In this document: positions 18,102-26,442 of the stretch, piece by piece | Numbering within the stretch: position 1 is the stretch's first letter | Layout: every line of letters starts with the position of its first letter | Assembly (NCBI RefSeq): GCF_000380505.1 | Contig: NZ_AQYH01000005.1 | Location: forward strand, 248,001-312,000 | Length of the DNA: 64,000 bases | Direction: 5' to 3' | Origin: Kaistia granuli DSM 23481 | GTDB taxonomy: Bacteria > Pseudomonadota > Alphaproteobacteria > Rhizobiales > Kaistiaceae | The notes under the pieces: generated by a model | What the model was told of the DNA's origin: nothing | What the model saw: the letters and a program-made list of their open reading frames with translations, nothing else | Databases searched by the model: none | Translations under genes and position numbers: made by a program

Positions 18102-19217
18102 ATGACCGACCCCGTCCGTACGCCGATCGTCCAGTTCGGTACCAGCCGCTTCCTGCAGGCGCATGCCGATCTCTTCCTGTCCGAGGCGCGTGCCGAAGGG
18201 CAGGATGTCGGCCCCGTCACCATCGTGCAGACGACGGCGTCGGGCGCCCGCTCCGGAAGGCTCAGGGCCTTCGACGGCGCGCCGATCCCGATCGTCATCC
18301 GCGGCATCGAGGCGGGCCGACCGGTCGAGCGCACGGCGGAGGTGACCTGCCTGGTGCGTGGCCTGTCGGCGGTCGGCGAGTGGGACGAAGTCGAGCGCGT
18401 CGTCGTCGAGGAAGCGAAAATCCTGATCTCCAACACCTCGGATGCCGGTTTCGCGCTGGTCGAGGGCGAGCGCCTCGGCGAGGCCGTGCCGCAATCCTTT
18501 CCGCTGAAGCTGCTGAAGCTGCTGGTCGCCCGCCACTCAGCCGGCGCCGCACCGCTGACGCTGTTTCCCTGCGAGCTGATCCCGCGCAATGGCGATGTGC
18601 TCAAGGCGCTGCTGCTGAAGCTCGCCGAGGAGAATGGCCTTTCGCCCGCCTTCCAGGGCTGGCTCTCGTCCTGCGTCTTCGCCAATTCGCTGGTCGACCG
18701 CATCGTCTCCGAGCCGATCGAGCCGGCCGGCGCGGTGGCCGAACCCTATGCGCTGTGGGCGATCGAGAAGCAGCCGGGCCTCGTCGCGCCGTGCATCCAT
18801 CCGCACGTGTTGATGGTCGACGACCTCGCCGTCTATGAGCGGCTGAAGCTGTTCATCCTCAATCTCGGCCATACGGCTCTGGCCGAGGCCTGGCGCCAAC
18901 AGGGGCGGCCGGAGGGCGAGCTGGTGCGCGAGATCGTCGCCGACGCGGCGGTCCGGCGCGAGCTCGACGAAATCTATGATCGGGAGGTTCTGCCGATCTT
19001 CGCGGCGGGCGGCATTGCCGAGGCGCCGGCATATCGGGCGAGCGTGCTGGAGCGCTTCGAGAATCCGTATCTGGCACATCGGCTGGCGGAGATTTTCGGC
19101 AACCATGCCGAAAAGAAGCGCCGCCGCATCGGCGGCCTGCTGGCCTGGAAGCAGGCGCTCGGCCTCGACCTGCCGACCCCTCGCCTCGAGGCCATCCTCG
19201 CCTCGCCCATCGGCTGA
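18102..19217 (+). CDS. Mannitol dehydrogenase family protein (tagaturonate/fructuronate reductase-like)
   Basis: A 371-aa NAD-dependent polyol/uronate dehydrogenase-like protein. The N-terminal FGTSRFLQAHADLFLSEA is the signature of the UxaB/UxuB/MtlD long-chain group, which interconverts ketouronates or ketoses with sugar acids or polyols. EAKILISNTSDAGF and LFPCELIPRNGDVLKAL form the rest of the Rossmann and hinge region. HNLGHT-like LNLGHTALAEAW, near residue 255, belongs to the catalytic C-terminal domain. It is clearly shorter than the roughly 480-aa UxaB/UxuB proteins, so the precise substrate cannot be named. It probably shares a transcript with the membrane protein 16 bases upstream. 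Confidence 0.8.
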   Translation: MTDPVRTPIVQFGTSRFLQAHADLFLSEARAEGQDVGPVTIVQTTASGARSGRLRAFDGAPIPIVIRGIEAGRPVERTAEVTCLVRGLSAVGEWDEVERVVVEEAKILISNTSDAGFALVEGERLGEAVPQSFPLKLLKLLVARHSAGAAPLTLFPCELIPRNGDVLKALLLKLAEENGLSPAFQGWLSSCVFANSLVDRIVSEPIEPAGAVAEPYALWAIEKQPGLVAPCIHPHVLMVDDLAVYERLKLFILNLGHTALAEAWRQQGRPEGELVREIVADAAVRRELDEIYDREVLPIFAAGGIAEAPAYRASVLERFENPYLAHRLAEIFGNHAEKKRRRIGGLLAWKQALGLDLPTPRLEAILASPIG

Positions 19218-19342
19218 GCGTCTGTTTGCCGACGGAAGGCCGATCCCTTCCGCTCTTTCATGGGAGAGCTGGCCGCGGATTGAGGCGTTGGGGCAGCTGG
19301 CCACCAAGGCGGCTTGTCCCAGGTCCAACCAGGACGAGCCTC

Positions 19343-19470
19343 CCCCGCCACCCCACACTCGCCGTCATCCGGGCTTGACCAGGGATCCATTTCCGCCGGG
19401 TTGGTGCCACGTGAAACACCCGGGCGCGCGGCTGCAGGGATCCCCGCCTTCGCGGGGATGACGGCGGAGC
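19343..19470. repeat. Intergenic palindromic repeat (GTCATCC...GGGATGAC family)
   Basis: The 387-base gap between the dehydrogenase (plus) and epimerase (minus) stops contains this element. It begins CGCCGTCATCCGGGCTTGACC, carries CGGGATCCATT-like GGGATCCATTTCCGCC in the middle, and ends with GGATCCCCGCCTTCGCGGGGATGACGGC, a strong hairpin. The two ends (GCCGTCATCC / GGATGACGGC) are inverted repeats, so the whole unit can fold. A shortened relative lies at 46692-46770. Such units occur widely between genes in rhizobia. No gene is seen in the rest of the gap. Confidence 0.7.
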
Positions 19471-19604
19471 GGGATGTCGGGAAGCGAGGGCGTCGATTGC
19501 GCCAATCGGCCATGAGCAGGCGACCGGCCAAGTTCGCGCCAATCGGCTGAGAGCAGCCAGCAATCCGGCCGAAGCCACCACCGGCCACGGGCCGTCGAGC
19601 GGCT

Positions 19605-20582
19605 TTACCCCGCCGGCCTGGCGTTATACCCGCGATACCACTCGACGAAGCGCGCCATGCCCTCGTCGATCGAGGTGCCGGGCTGGAAGCCGAGCGTCTC
19701 GGACGAGAGCGCGATGTCGGCGAACGTCGCCTCGACATCGGCCCTGCGCATCGGTTCGAAGCGGATCTCGGCCTGTCGCCCGGTCGCCCGCTCGATCGTC
19801 GCAATGAAGTCCATCAGCGGCACCGGCTGGTTGTTGCCGAGGTTGAAAATGCGGTTTTCGCCGGGCTCCGGCGTCCGGTCGACCGCGCCGAGCACACCGG
19901 CGACGATATCGTCGATATAGGTGAAGTCGCGTTGCATCCGGCCGTGGTTGAAGACCGAGATCGGCCGTCCGTCGAGAATGGCGCTGGTGAACAGCCAAGG
20001 CGCCATGTCCGGCCGTCCCCATGGCCCGTAGACGGTGAAGAAGCGCAGGCCCGACGAGGCGATGCCGTGCACATGCGCATAGGAATGGGCGATCAGCTCG
20101 CCGGCGCGCTTGGTGGCGGCGTAGAGCGAGGCGGGGCGGTCGGCCCGGTCGCTCTCGCGGAACGGCACGTCCTCGTTCAGCCCGTACACCGAGGAGGACG
20201 AGGCGTAGACGACATGCCGGAGCCTGGGCAGGCGCCGCGCCGCCTCGAACATCACCACCTGGCCGGTGACGTTGGCGTCGGCATAGGCGAGCGGATTTTC
20301 GATCGAATAGGCGACGCCGGCCTGGGCCGCGAGATGCACCACCGTCTCGATGTCGGCATGGGTGGTGACGAGCCGCTCCATCCGCTCCATGTCGCTGATC
20401 GATGCCTCGACGAACTCGAAATCCCGGTACCCCTGCAGCCGGTCGAGCCGGGCGCGCTTCAGCGCCGGATCGTAATAGGGGTTGAGATTGTCGACCCCGA
20501 TCACGGCGTCGCCGCGTTCGAGCGCTGCCCGCGCGACATGCGAGCCGATAAAGCCTGCGACACCGGTGATGAGCATTTTCAT
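19605..20582 (-). CDS. UDP-glucuronate 4-epimerase-type NAD-dependent epimerase
   Basis: A 325-aa extended short-chain dehydrogenase. The nucleotide-binding motif GVAGFIGSHVARAALERG and the PYYDPALKRARLDRL stretch are typical of UDP-glucuronate epimerases such as LspL/Cap1J. The catalytic serines (YASSSSVYG) and Y-x3-K (SLYAATKRAGE) are present, and FFTVYGPWGRPDMA is the family's substrate loop. It probably supplies UDP-galacturonate for lipopolysaccharide or capsule. It stands alone, divergent from the Rrf2 regulator and facing the dehydrogenase across a repeat-containing gap. Confidence 0.88.
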   Translation of the reverse strand: MKMLITGVAGFIGSHVARAALERGDAVIGVDNLNPYYDPALKRARLDRLQGYRDFEFVEASISDMERMERLVTTHADIETVVHLAAQAGVAYSIENPLAYADANVTGQVVMFEAARRLPRLRHVVYASSSSVYGLNEDVPFRESDRADRPASLYAATKRAGELIAHSYAHVHGIASSGLRFFTVYGPWGRPDMAPWLFTSAILDGRPISVFNHGRMQRDFTYIDDIVAGVLGAVDRTPEPGENRIFNLGNNQPVPLMDFIATIERATGRQAEIRFEPMRRADVEATFADIALSSETLGFQPGTSIDEGMARFVEWYRGYNARPAG

Positions 20583-20717
20583 GCCTCCGGCTTAGCCGAT
20601 TTTCTCGCCGCCACAAAGGTGGACGTTTCGGCAATATGCGCCGTCGTTCCAATCCGGTCGGCGATCCGCTATGACAGACTGGCGCCCGCATGGCGCGGAA
20701 GCAGTGCTGGACGTCGC

Positions 20718-21191
20718 ATGATTTCCCAAAAGGCCAAATACGCATTCAAGGCGTTGATTCATCTGGCCAGGCAGCCGAGCGGCCAGACCACGCAGATCGA
20801 CGAGATCGCGCGCCAGGCCGGCGTGCCGCGCAAGTTCCTCGAACATATCCTGCTCGATCTGAAGCATCGCGGCATCATTGCCAGCCGGCGCGGCCGGACC
20901 GGCGGCTACGCCATGATCAAGCAGCCGGGCGACGTGACGATCGGCCAGGTTCTGCGCGCCATCGATGGTCCGATCGCGCCGCTCCCCTGCATTTCCCGCA
21001 CGGCCTACCAGCCTTGTGCCGATTGTCCTGACGAGACAGCTTGCGCGGTTCGGCGGATGTTTGCCGGGCCCTATGCGACCCAGCTCCAGGCCTTCGAGGC
21101 AACGACGCTGGCCGACGCGCTCGGTGGCGACGCCGGGTCGGCGGATCTGGACATGGACCGCGAGATCGTTTCTGCTGACGACCGGATCTAG
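20718..21191 (+). CDS. Rrf2 family transcriptional regulator with Fe-S-type cysteines
   Basis: This 157-aa regulator starts MISQKAKYAFKALIHLA, so the ATG at 20718 is preferred over longer upstream extensions, which only shadow the divergent epimerase. The winged helix (IDEIARQAGVPRKFLEHILLDLKHRGI and RRGRTGGY) is typical of Rrf2/IscR/CymR. C91, C100, C103 and C109 lie in the loop where IscR-type members bind an iron-sulfur cluster, although the spacing differs from IscR. The sulfate importer operon begins about 100 bases downstream on the same strand, so control of sulfur uptake by cysteine or Fe-S status is likely by context. Confidence 0.88.
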   Translation: MISQKAKYAFKALIHLARQPSGQTTQIDEIARQAGVPRKFLEHILLDLKHRGIIASRRGRTGGYAMIKQPGDVTIGQVLRAIDGPIAPLPCISRTAYQPCADCPDETACAVRRMFAGPYATQLQAFEATTLADALGGDAGSADLDMDREIVSADDRI

Positions 21192-21292
21192 GAAGGATTT
21201 TCTAGCGCACCCTCCGCAGATGGCGTTCGGTAGTTTGTAATTGTCGATCGCCTGTGTCGAGATAAAGGCATCATCGATCTAGGGAGCACACG

Positions 21293-22330
21293 ATGGTTCG
21301 CCCGTTCGTCTCGCTTGCACGACGCCTTCGCCCCGCTGTCGCCGCCGCTGCGATGGGGTTCGCCATGATCGCGACGCCGGTTCTGGCCGACGTCCAATTG
21401 CTCAATGTCAGTTACGATCCGACCCGTGAATTGTACAAGGCGTACAATGCCGCCTTCGCCAAGCACTGGAAGGCGGAGACGGGAGAAACCGTCACCATCC
21501 AGCAGTCGCATGGCGGCTCCGGCAAGCAGGCCCGCTCCGTCATCGACGGGCTCGACGCCGACGTCGTGACGCTGGCGCTCGAGGCCGACATCGACGCCAT
21601 CGTCAAGGCCAGCGGCAAGATCCCGGCCGATTGGCGCGGACGCCTGCCGCATAATTCCTCGCCCTATACCTCGACCATCGTCTTCCTCGTCCGCAAGGGC
21701 AATCCGAAGGAGATCAAGGACTGGGGCGATCTGATCAGGGACGGCGTCGAGGTGATCACGCCGAACCCGAAGACCTCCGGCGGCGCCCGCTGGAACTATC
21801 TCGCTGCCTGGGCCTATGCCAACAAGGCGTTCGGCAATGACCCGGCGAAGACCAAGGAATTCGTCGCCACGCTGTTCAAGCACGTGCCGGTGCTCGATAC
21901 CGGCGCGCGTGGCTCGACCACGACGTTCGCCCAGCGCGGCATCGGCGACGTGCTTCTCGCCTGGGAGAACGAGGCTTTCCTGGCGCTCGAGGAGCTCGGC
22001 CCCGACAAGTTCGACATCGTCGTGCCGCCGCTTTCCATTCTGGCCGAGCCGCCGGTCGCTCTCGTCGATGCCAATGTCGACGCCAAGGGCACCCGCAAGC
22101 AGGCGCAGGCCTATCTCGACTACCTCTACTCGGCCGAGGGCCAGAAGATCGCCGCGGCGAATTTCTACCGGCCGTCCAAGCCGGAGCTGGTCGATCCGGC
22201 CGCCCTCGAGCGCTTTCCGAACATCGACCTCGTGACCATCGACGATCCGCAATTCGGCGGATGGGCCAAGGCCCAGCCGGAACATTTCGGCGATGGCGGG
22301 ATTTTCGATCAGATCTACAAGCCGAACTGA
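21293..22330 (+). CDS. cysP: Sulfate/thiosulfate ABC transporter periplasmic binding protein
   Basis: A 345-aa periplasmic protein with an N-terminal signal sequence ending near ATPVLA-DVQ (about residues 1-33). [20 protein letters not shown] is the hallmark of the sulfate-binding Sbp/CysP family, and [21 protein letters not shown] and [16 protein letters not shown] line the anion site. It delivers sulfate or thiosulfate to the CysTWA importer encoded directly downstream (10 bases to cysT). It is either Sbp or CysP; the two cannot be separated without substrate data. Confidence 0.93.
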   Translation: MVRPFVSLARRLRPAVAAAAMGFAMIATPVLADVQLLNVSYDPTRELYKAYNAAFAKHWKAETGETVTIQQSHGGSGKQARSVIDGLDADVVTLALEADIDAIVKASGKIPADWRGRLPHNSSPYTSTIVFLVRKGNPKEIKDWGDLIRDGVEVITPNPKTSGGARWNYLAAWAYANKAFGNDPAKTKEFVATLFKHVPVLDTGARGSTTTFAQRGIGDVLLAWENEAFLALEELGPDKFDIVVPPLSILAEPPVALVDANVDAKGTRKQAQAYLDYLYSAEGQKIAAANFYRPSKPELVDPAALERFPNIDLVTIDDPQFGGWAKAQPEHFGDGGIFDQIYKPN

Positions 22331-22339
22331 CGGGAAAAG

Positions 22340-23188
22340 ATGGCCGCAACGACCATCGCATCGGTCCGGAAGTCGAGCGTCATCCCGGGATTCGGGTTGG
22401 CGCTCGGCGTCACGTTGACCTATCTGAGCCTGATCGTGCTGATCCCGCTCGCCGGTCTGTTCTGGCGCTCCGCCAGCGGCGGCCTGGATGAATTCATCCG
22501 GATCTCCACCGATCCCCGCACTCTCGCCGCGCTGCGGCTTTCCTTCACCACCTCCTTCGTGGCGGCGCTGGTCAACCTCGTCTTCGGCATGATCCTCGCC
22601 TGGGTGCTGGTCCGCTACAGATTTCCGGGCCGGCGCTTCATCGACGCGGTCATCGACTTGCCCTTCGCCCTGCCGACGGCGGTGGCCGGCATCGCGCTGA
22701 CGGCTCTCTATGCGCCGAACGGCTGGATCGGCTCGTGGCTTGCACCCTTCGGCATTCGCATCGCCTATACCGAAACCGGCATCATCATCGCGCTGATCTT
22801 CATCGGCCTGCCCTTCGTGGTGCGCAGCGTGCAGCCGGTGCTGGAGGATCTCGACCGCGAGGTCGAGGAGGTCGCGGCGACGCTGGGGGCGACGCGTCGC
22901 CAGACCGTGCGCCGGGTGGTGTTTCCAGCCCTGCTGCCGGCGCTGCTGACCGGCTTCGCGCTCGCCTTCGCCCGCGCCGTCGGTGAATATGGCTCGGTCA
23001 TCTTCATCGCCGGCAACAGCCCCTACAAGACCGAGATCGCGCCGCTCTTGATCGTCATCAAGCTGGAGGAGTTCGCCTATTCCGGCGCGACGACGATCGC
23101 CGTGCTGATGCTGATCGCATCGTTCCTGATCCTGCTCGCGATCAATCTGATCCAGAGCTGGAGCCGTCGGAGATATGGCGATGTCTGA
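22340..23188 (+). CDS. cysT: Sulfate ABC transporter permease CysT
   Basis: This 282-aa inner-membrane permease has six predicted hydrophobic segments. The domain opens with [20 protein letters not shown]. The EAA loop contacting the ATPase is [51 protein letters not shown] is typical of CysT/CysU. It pairs with CysW, whose start overlaps the cysT end by 14 bases, so the two are translationally coupled. Confidence 0.93.
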   Translation: MAATTIASVRKSSVIPGFGLALGVTLTYLSLIVLIPLAGLFWRSASGGLDEFIRISTDPRTLAALRLSFTTSFVAALVNLVFGMILAWVLVRYRFPGRRFIDAVIDLPFALPTAVAGIALTALYAPNGWIGSWLAPFGIRIAYTETGIIIALIFIGLPFVVRSVQPVLEDLDREVEEVAATLGATRRQTVRRVVFPALLPALLTGFALAFARAVGEYGSVIFIAGNSPYKTEIAPLLIVIKLEEFAYSGATTIAVLMLIASFLILLAINLIQSWSRRRYGDV

Positions 23189-24074
23189 TGAGGCTTTCAC
23201 CTCGGCCCGGCTACCGGGCGCGTCGGCGATCCATTTCCGGCCGGTGACGGTGGAGCGCCGGCGCATTCGCGTCGGACTGATCCTCGTCTCGCTGGCCTTT
23301 CTCGGCCTGTTCCTGGTCCTCCCCGTGGTCGCCGTCTTCGTCGAGGCGCTGCGCGGCGGCTTGCCGGCCTTCACGGAAGCAATCTTCGAGCCGGACGCGG
23401 CGGCGGCGATCCGGCTGACTTTGCTGGTCGCGGCGATCTCCGTGCCCTGCAACCTCGTCTTCGGCGTCGCGGCGGCCTGGGCGATCGCCAAGTTCGACTT
23501 CAAGGGCAAGAGCCTGCTCAACACGTTGATCGACCTGCCGTTCTCGGTCTCCCCGGTGATCGCCGGCCTGATCTACATCCTGATGTTCGGCTCGCAGAGC
23601 CTGCTCGGTCCCTGGCTGAAGAGCGAGGGCATCCAGGTCATCTTCGCGGTGCCCGGCATCGTGCTGGCGACGATCTTCGTCACCTTTCCCTTCGTGGCGC
23701 GTGAACTGATCCCGCTGATGGAAGAGCAGGGCCGCGGCGACGAGGAGGCGGCCCTATCGCTCGGCGCTTCCGGCTTCCAGGTCTTTTTCCGCGTCACGCT
23801 GCCGAATGTGAAGTGGGCGCTGCTCTACGGCGTGCTGCTCTGCAATGCGCGCGCAATGGGTGAGTTCGGCGCGGTTTCCGTGGTGTCCGGCCATATTCGC
23901 GGCCTGACCAACACCATGCCGCTGCATGTAGAGATCCTCTACAACGAGTATAATTTCGCGGCTGCCTTCGCTGTTGCATCCCTGCTGGCGTTGCTTGCCC
24001 TCTTTACACTGGTCGTCAAGTCGGTCTTGGAATGGCGTTATGCCGAAGAGATCGCCGCGACGCGCCGCCACTGA
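23175..24074 (+). CDS. cysW: Sulfate ABC transporter permease CysW
   Basis: This 299-aa permease is the partner of CysT. It opens with a soluble stretch, then hydrophobic [44 protein letters not shown] and the EAA loop [22 protein letters not shown] are CysW hallmarks, as is [20 protein letters not shown]. The frame begins inside the end of cysT; the in-frame ATG at 23181 is an equally good start. cysA follows 10 bases after the stop. Confidence 0.93.
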   Translation: MAMSDEAFTSARLPGASAIHFRPVTVERRRIRVGLILVSLAFLGLFLVLPVVAVFVEALRGGLPAFTEAIFEPDAAAAIRLTLLVAAISVPCNLVFGVAAAWAIAKFDFKGKSLLNTLIDLPFSVSPVIAGLIYILMFGSQSLLGPWLKSEGIQVIFAVPGIVLATIFVTFPFVARELIPLMEEQGRGDEEAALSLGASGFQVFFRVTLPNVKWALLYGVLLCNARAMGEFGAVSVVSGHIRGLTNTMPLHVEILYNEYNFAAAFAVASLLALLALFTLVVKSVLEWRYAEEIAATRRH

Positions 24075-24084
24075 GGTGACTGGA

Positions 24085-25176
24085 ATGAACGCGATCAACC
24101 CGATCGACGCGGTGGAGTCCGTTGCGCTCGGCGCGCCCATCGACGTGACGATCGAGAATGTCGAGAAGGCCTTCGGCGATACCCCGGCGCTGCACGGCGT
24201 CTCGCTCGACGTCAAGGCGGGCGAACTCGTCGCCCTGCTCGGGCCGTCGGGCTCCGGCAAGACCACGCTGCTGCGCATCCTTGCCGGTCTCGACGCGCCG
24301 ACGGCCGGCCGTGTGCTGTTCGGCGGCGACGACGCGCTGGGCTTGCGCGTGCAGGACCGCAATGTCGGCTTCGTGTTCCAGCACTACGCGCTGTTCCGTC
24401 ACATGACGGTATACGACAACATCGCCTTCGGGCTGACCGTGCGGCCGCGGGCCGAGCGGCCGCCGAAGGCCGAGATCCGCAAGCGCGTGCTGCATCTGCT
24501 CGATCTCGTCCAGCTTTCCGGTCTCGACAAGCGCTATCCCTCGCAGCTTTCCGGCGGCCAGCGCCAGCGCGTGGCGCTCGCCCGCGCGCTTGCCATCGAG
24601 CCGCGCGTGCTGCTGCTCGACGAACCCTTTGGCGCCCTTGATGCTCAGGTCAGGAAGGATCTCCGCCGCTGGCTTCGCGAGCTGCACGACCAGACCGGCC
24701 ACACCACCTTCTTCGTCACGCACGACCAGGAAGAGGCGCTAGAACTGGCCGATCGCGTCGTCGTCATGTCGAAGGGCCAGATCGAGCAGGTCGGGACGCC
24801 GGACGAGATCTATGACGCGCCGGCCAGCCCCTTCGTGTTCGGCTTCATCGGAGAATCCTCCTTCCTGCCGGTGACCGTCGTCGATGGCGCCGTGCAGCTC
24901 GACGGTACCCCGCTCGACCTCGCCGCCCTCGGCGCACCGTCCGGCGCGGCGACGCTCGGCTTCCGTCCGCACGATATTTCGATCGTCGAGGGCGACGCGC
25001 CGGCGATCGTCGGCCAGATCATCGCCGAGCGCCGCCATGGTGGCGCAAGGCGGCTCGAGCTCGAGGTCGGTTCCGCTCGCCACCGCGTCGAGATCGACAT
25101 GGCGGTCGATCATACGCGCCAGGAGGGCGGGCTGGTCGCCTTCCGCCCGCATCGCTGGCGGCTGTTCCCGCGCTGA
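24085..25176 (+). CDS. cysA: Sulfate ABC transporter ATP-binding protein CysA
   Basis: A 363-aa ATPase energising sulfate import. Walker A is GPSGSGKTT, the signature [16 protein letters not shown], and Walker [17 protein letters not shown]-terminal TOBE-like region follows ([12 protein letters not shown]). The ATG at 24085 is chosen since it directly follows the cysW stop; the longer frame would extend into cysW. A 25-residue N-terminal extension precedes the usual start [11 protein letters not shown]. It is the last gene of the cys operon; no obvious terminator is seen in the 73 bases before the isomerase gene. Confidence 0.93.
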   Translation: MNAINPIDAVESVALGAPIDVTIENVEKAFGDTPALHGVSLDVKAGELVALLGPSGSGKTTLLRILAGLDAPTAGRVLFGGDDALGLRVQDRNVGFVFQHYALFRHMTVYDNIAFGLTVRPRAERPPKAEIRKRVLHLLDLVQLSGLDKRYPSQLSGGQRQRVALARALAIEPRVLLLDEPFGALDAQVRKDLRRWLRELHDQTGHTTFFVTHDQEEALELADRVVVMSKGQIEQVGTPDEIYDAPASPFVFGFIGESSFLPVTVVDGAVQLDGTPLDLAALGAPSGAATLGFRPHDISIVEGDAPAIVGQIIAERRHGGARRLELEVGSARHRVEIDMAVDHTRQEGGLVAFRPHRWRLFPR

Positions 25177-25249
25177 TCGAGCCCGTCTTCCACCATGCCC
25201 GCCTTCCGCCTAGTCTGGCGGCAGGCAGGGCGGCGTGGAGGAAACCGGG

Positions 25250-25939
25250 ATGAAGCGCTCGCGCGTCAACGAGATCATGCTGGAGGGCGACGCGTTCATC
25301 CGCTCCTTCGGCTATGTGATGCCGCCCTTCGCCTACTGGACGCCGGAGGAATTCCGGGCCCGGAAGGCGGATGCCGCCGGCATCCTCGATGCCCGGCTCG
25401 GCTGGGACATCACCGATTTCGGCGGTGGCCGGTTCGACGAGCTCGGCCTGTTCCTGTTCACGGTGCGCAACGGGCGCGCGGCCGATCTCGCCACCGGGCG
25501 GGGCATGCTCTACGCCGAGAAGATCATGATCGCCCGCAAGGACCAGGTAACGCCGATGCATCGGCATGTGGTCAAGGCCGAGGACATCATCAATCGCGGC
25601 GGCGGCACGCTGACGCTGGAACTGTTCCTGTCGGACGCCAAGGGCGAGATCGATCTTGAGGCGGGCGTCACGGTCCCGTCGGACGGCATCCTCCGCCGCC
25701 TGCCGGCAGGCGGCAAGCTGAAGCTGGAACCCGGCGAGAGCGTCACCCTGCTGCCCGGCGTCTGGCACGCCTTCTGGGGCGAGGGTGCCGACGTGCTGGT
25801 CGGCGAGGTGTCGACCGTCAATGACGACCGCACCGACAACATCTTCGCCGATCCGGTCGGCCGTTTCGCCGAGATCGAGGAAGACGAGGATCCGCAGCAC
25901 CTGCTGGTGGCGGATTACGACCGCTGGTTTGGAACCTAG
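25250..25939 (+). CDS. D-lyxose/D-mannose-type sugar isomerase (cupin)
   Basis: A 229-aa cupin-fold protein beginning MKRSRVNEIMLEGDAFI and containing PPFAYWTPEEF and GWDITDFGGGRFDELGL, as in the D-lyxose isomerase family. Metal ligands are visible in TPMHRHVVKAEDI (two His, Glu) and in LPGVWHAFWGEG (His). The family interconverts D-lyxose with D-xylulose and D-mannose with D-fructose. The ATG at 25250 follows GAGGAAACCGGG. It lies 73 bases after cysA but has no obvious link to sulfur; it could relate to the pentose genes elsewhere in the window. Confidence 0.83.
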   Translation: MKRSRVNEIMLEGDAFIRSFGYVMPPFAYWTPEEFRARKADAAGILDARLGWDITDFGGGRFDELGLFLFTVRNGRAADLATGRGMLYAEKIMIARKDQVTPMHRHVVKAEDIINRGGGTLTLELFLSDAKGEIDLEAGVTVPSDGILRRLPAGGKLKLEPGESVTLLPGVWHAFWGEGADVLVGEVSTVNDDRTDNIFADPVGRFAEIEEDEDPQHLLVADYDRWFGT

Positions 25940-26373
25940 CTGGGGCGAGGTCGCCGCTTCGCCCGTTCAGGGTCTCCCTGCCGTGTCCGCCCCGCGGCGT
26001 CGACGAGGCGTCTGAAGCTTGGGCACTCCAGGTGCGACGGCGCCGGACAGTCGGCGACGTGGCGGAGCGTGTCGCGCATCATGGTCAGGTCATGGATCTG
26101 CCGGTCGATGTCGTCCGCCCTTTGATGGAGCATGCCGCGCGGCATTTGCAGTTCGCCGTTCTTTCCGAACATCGCGGCGATCTCGTCCAGCGAGAAGCCC
26201 GCTGACTTGCCCAAGGCGATCAGCCTCAGCTGCAAGAGCACCTCGGGCCCAAACTGCCTGCGCAAGCCGCGTCGCCAGGCCGAGGAAATCAGCCCGACCT
26301 CCTCGTAGTAGCGCAGCGTCGACGGCTTGACTCCGCTTCGCGCCGCGACGTCTCCGATGTCGAGAAAATCCAT
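25936..26373 (-). CDS. MerR family transcriptional regulator
   Basis: A 145-aa regulator starting MDFLDIGDVAARSG; the longer upstream frame is rejected because it crosses the divergent promoter. The N-terminal winged helix (VKPSTLRYYEEVGLI) and the coil (ADDIDRQIHDLTMMRDTLRHV) are typical. Two cysteines follow: C109 and C117 in DCPAPSHLECPSFRRL. This is unlike the four-Cys Fe-S loop of SoxR. It diverges from an MFS exporter gene across a classic MerR promoter, so it probably activates that exporter on binding an inducer. The inducer is unknown; a drug, a metal or an oxidant are all possible. Confidence 0.88.
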   Translation of the reverse strand: MDFLDIGDVAARSGVKPSTLRYYEEVGLISSAWRRGLRRQFGPEVLLQLRLIALGKSAGFSLDEIAAMFGKNGELQMPRGMLHQRADDIDRQIHDLTMMRDTLRHVADCPAPSHLECPSFRRLVDAAGRTRQGDPERAKRRPRPS

Positions 26374-26375
26374 GC

Positions 26376-26406
26376 TTGACCTCAAGTCGGCTTGAAGTCG
26401 TAGCCT
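26376..26406 (+). promoter_or_regulatory. MerR-type promoter/operator for the MFS exporter
   Basis: The -35 element TTGACC (26376-26381) and -10 element TAGCCT (26401-26406) are separated by 19 bases, the over-long spacer typical of MerR-activated promoters. Centred between them is the dyad ACCTCAAG-TCGG-CTTGAAGT (26379-26398; one mismatch), resembling the SoxR box. The exporter ATG follows 37 bases downstream. Confidence 0.7.
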
Positions 26407-26442
26407 GCTCTCAAACGCGGATCGAGGCAAGGGTAGAGCAGG

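Noticed and set aside
16859-18703. A 614-codon minus-strand open frame opposite the DUF1624 gene
   Set aside because: Shadow of GC-rich coding; the plus-strand reading has clear membrane segments and family motifs.
21188-23524. A 778-codon minus-strand open frame opposite cysP, cysT and the start of cysW
   Set aside because: Low-complexity Arg/Asp/Gln translation; the plus-strand genes are unmistakable transporter components.
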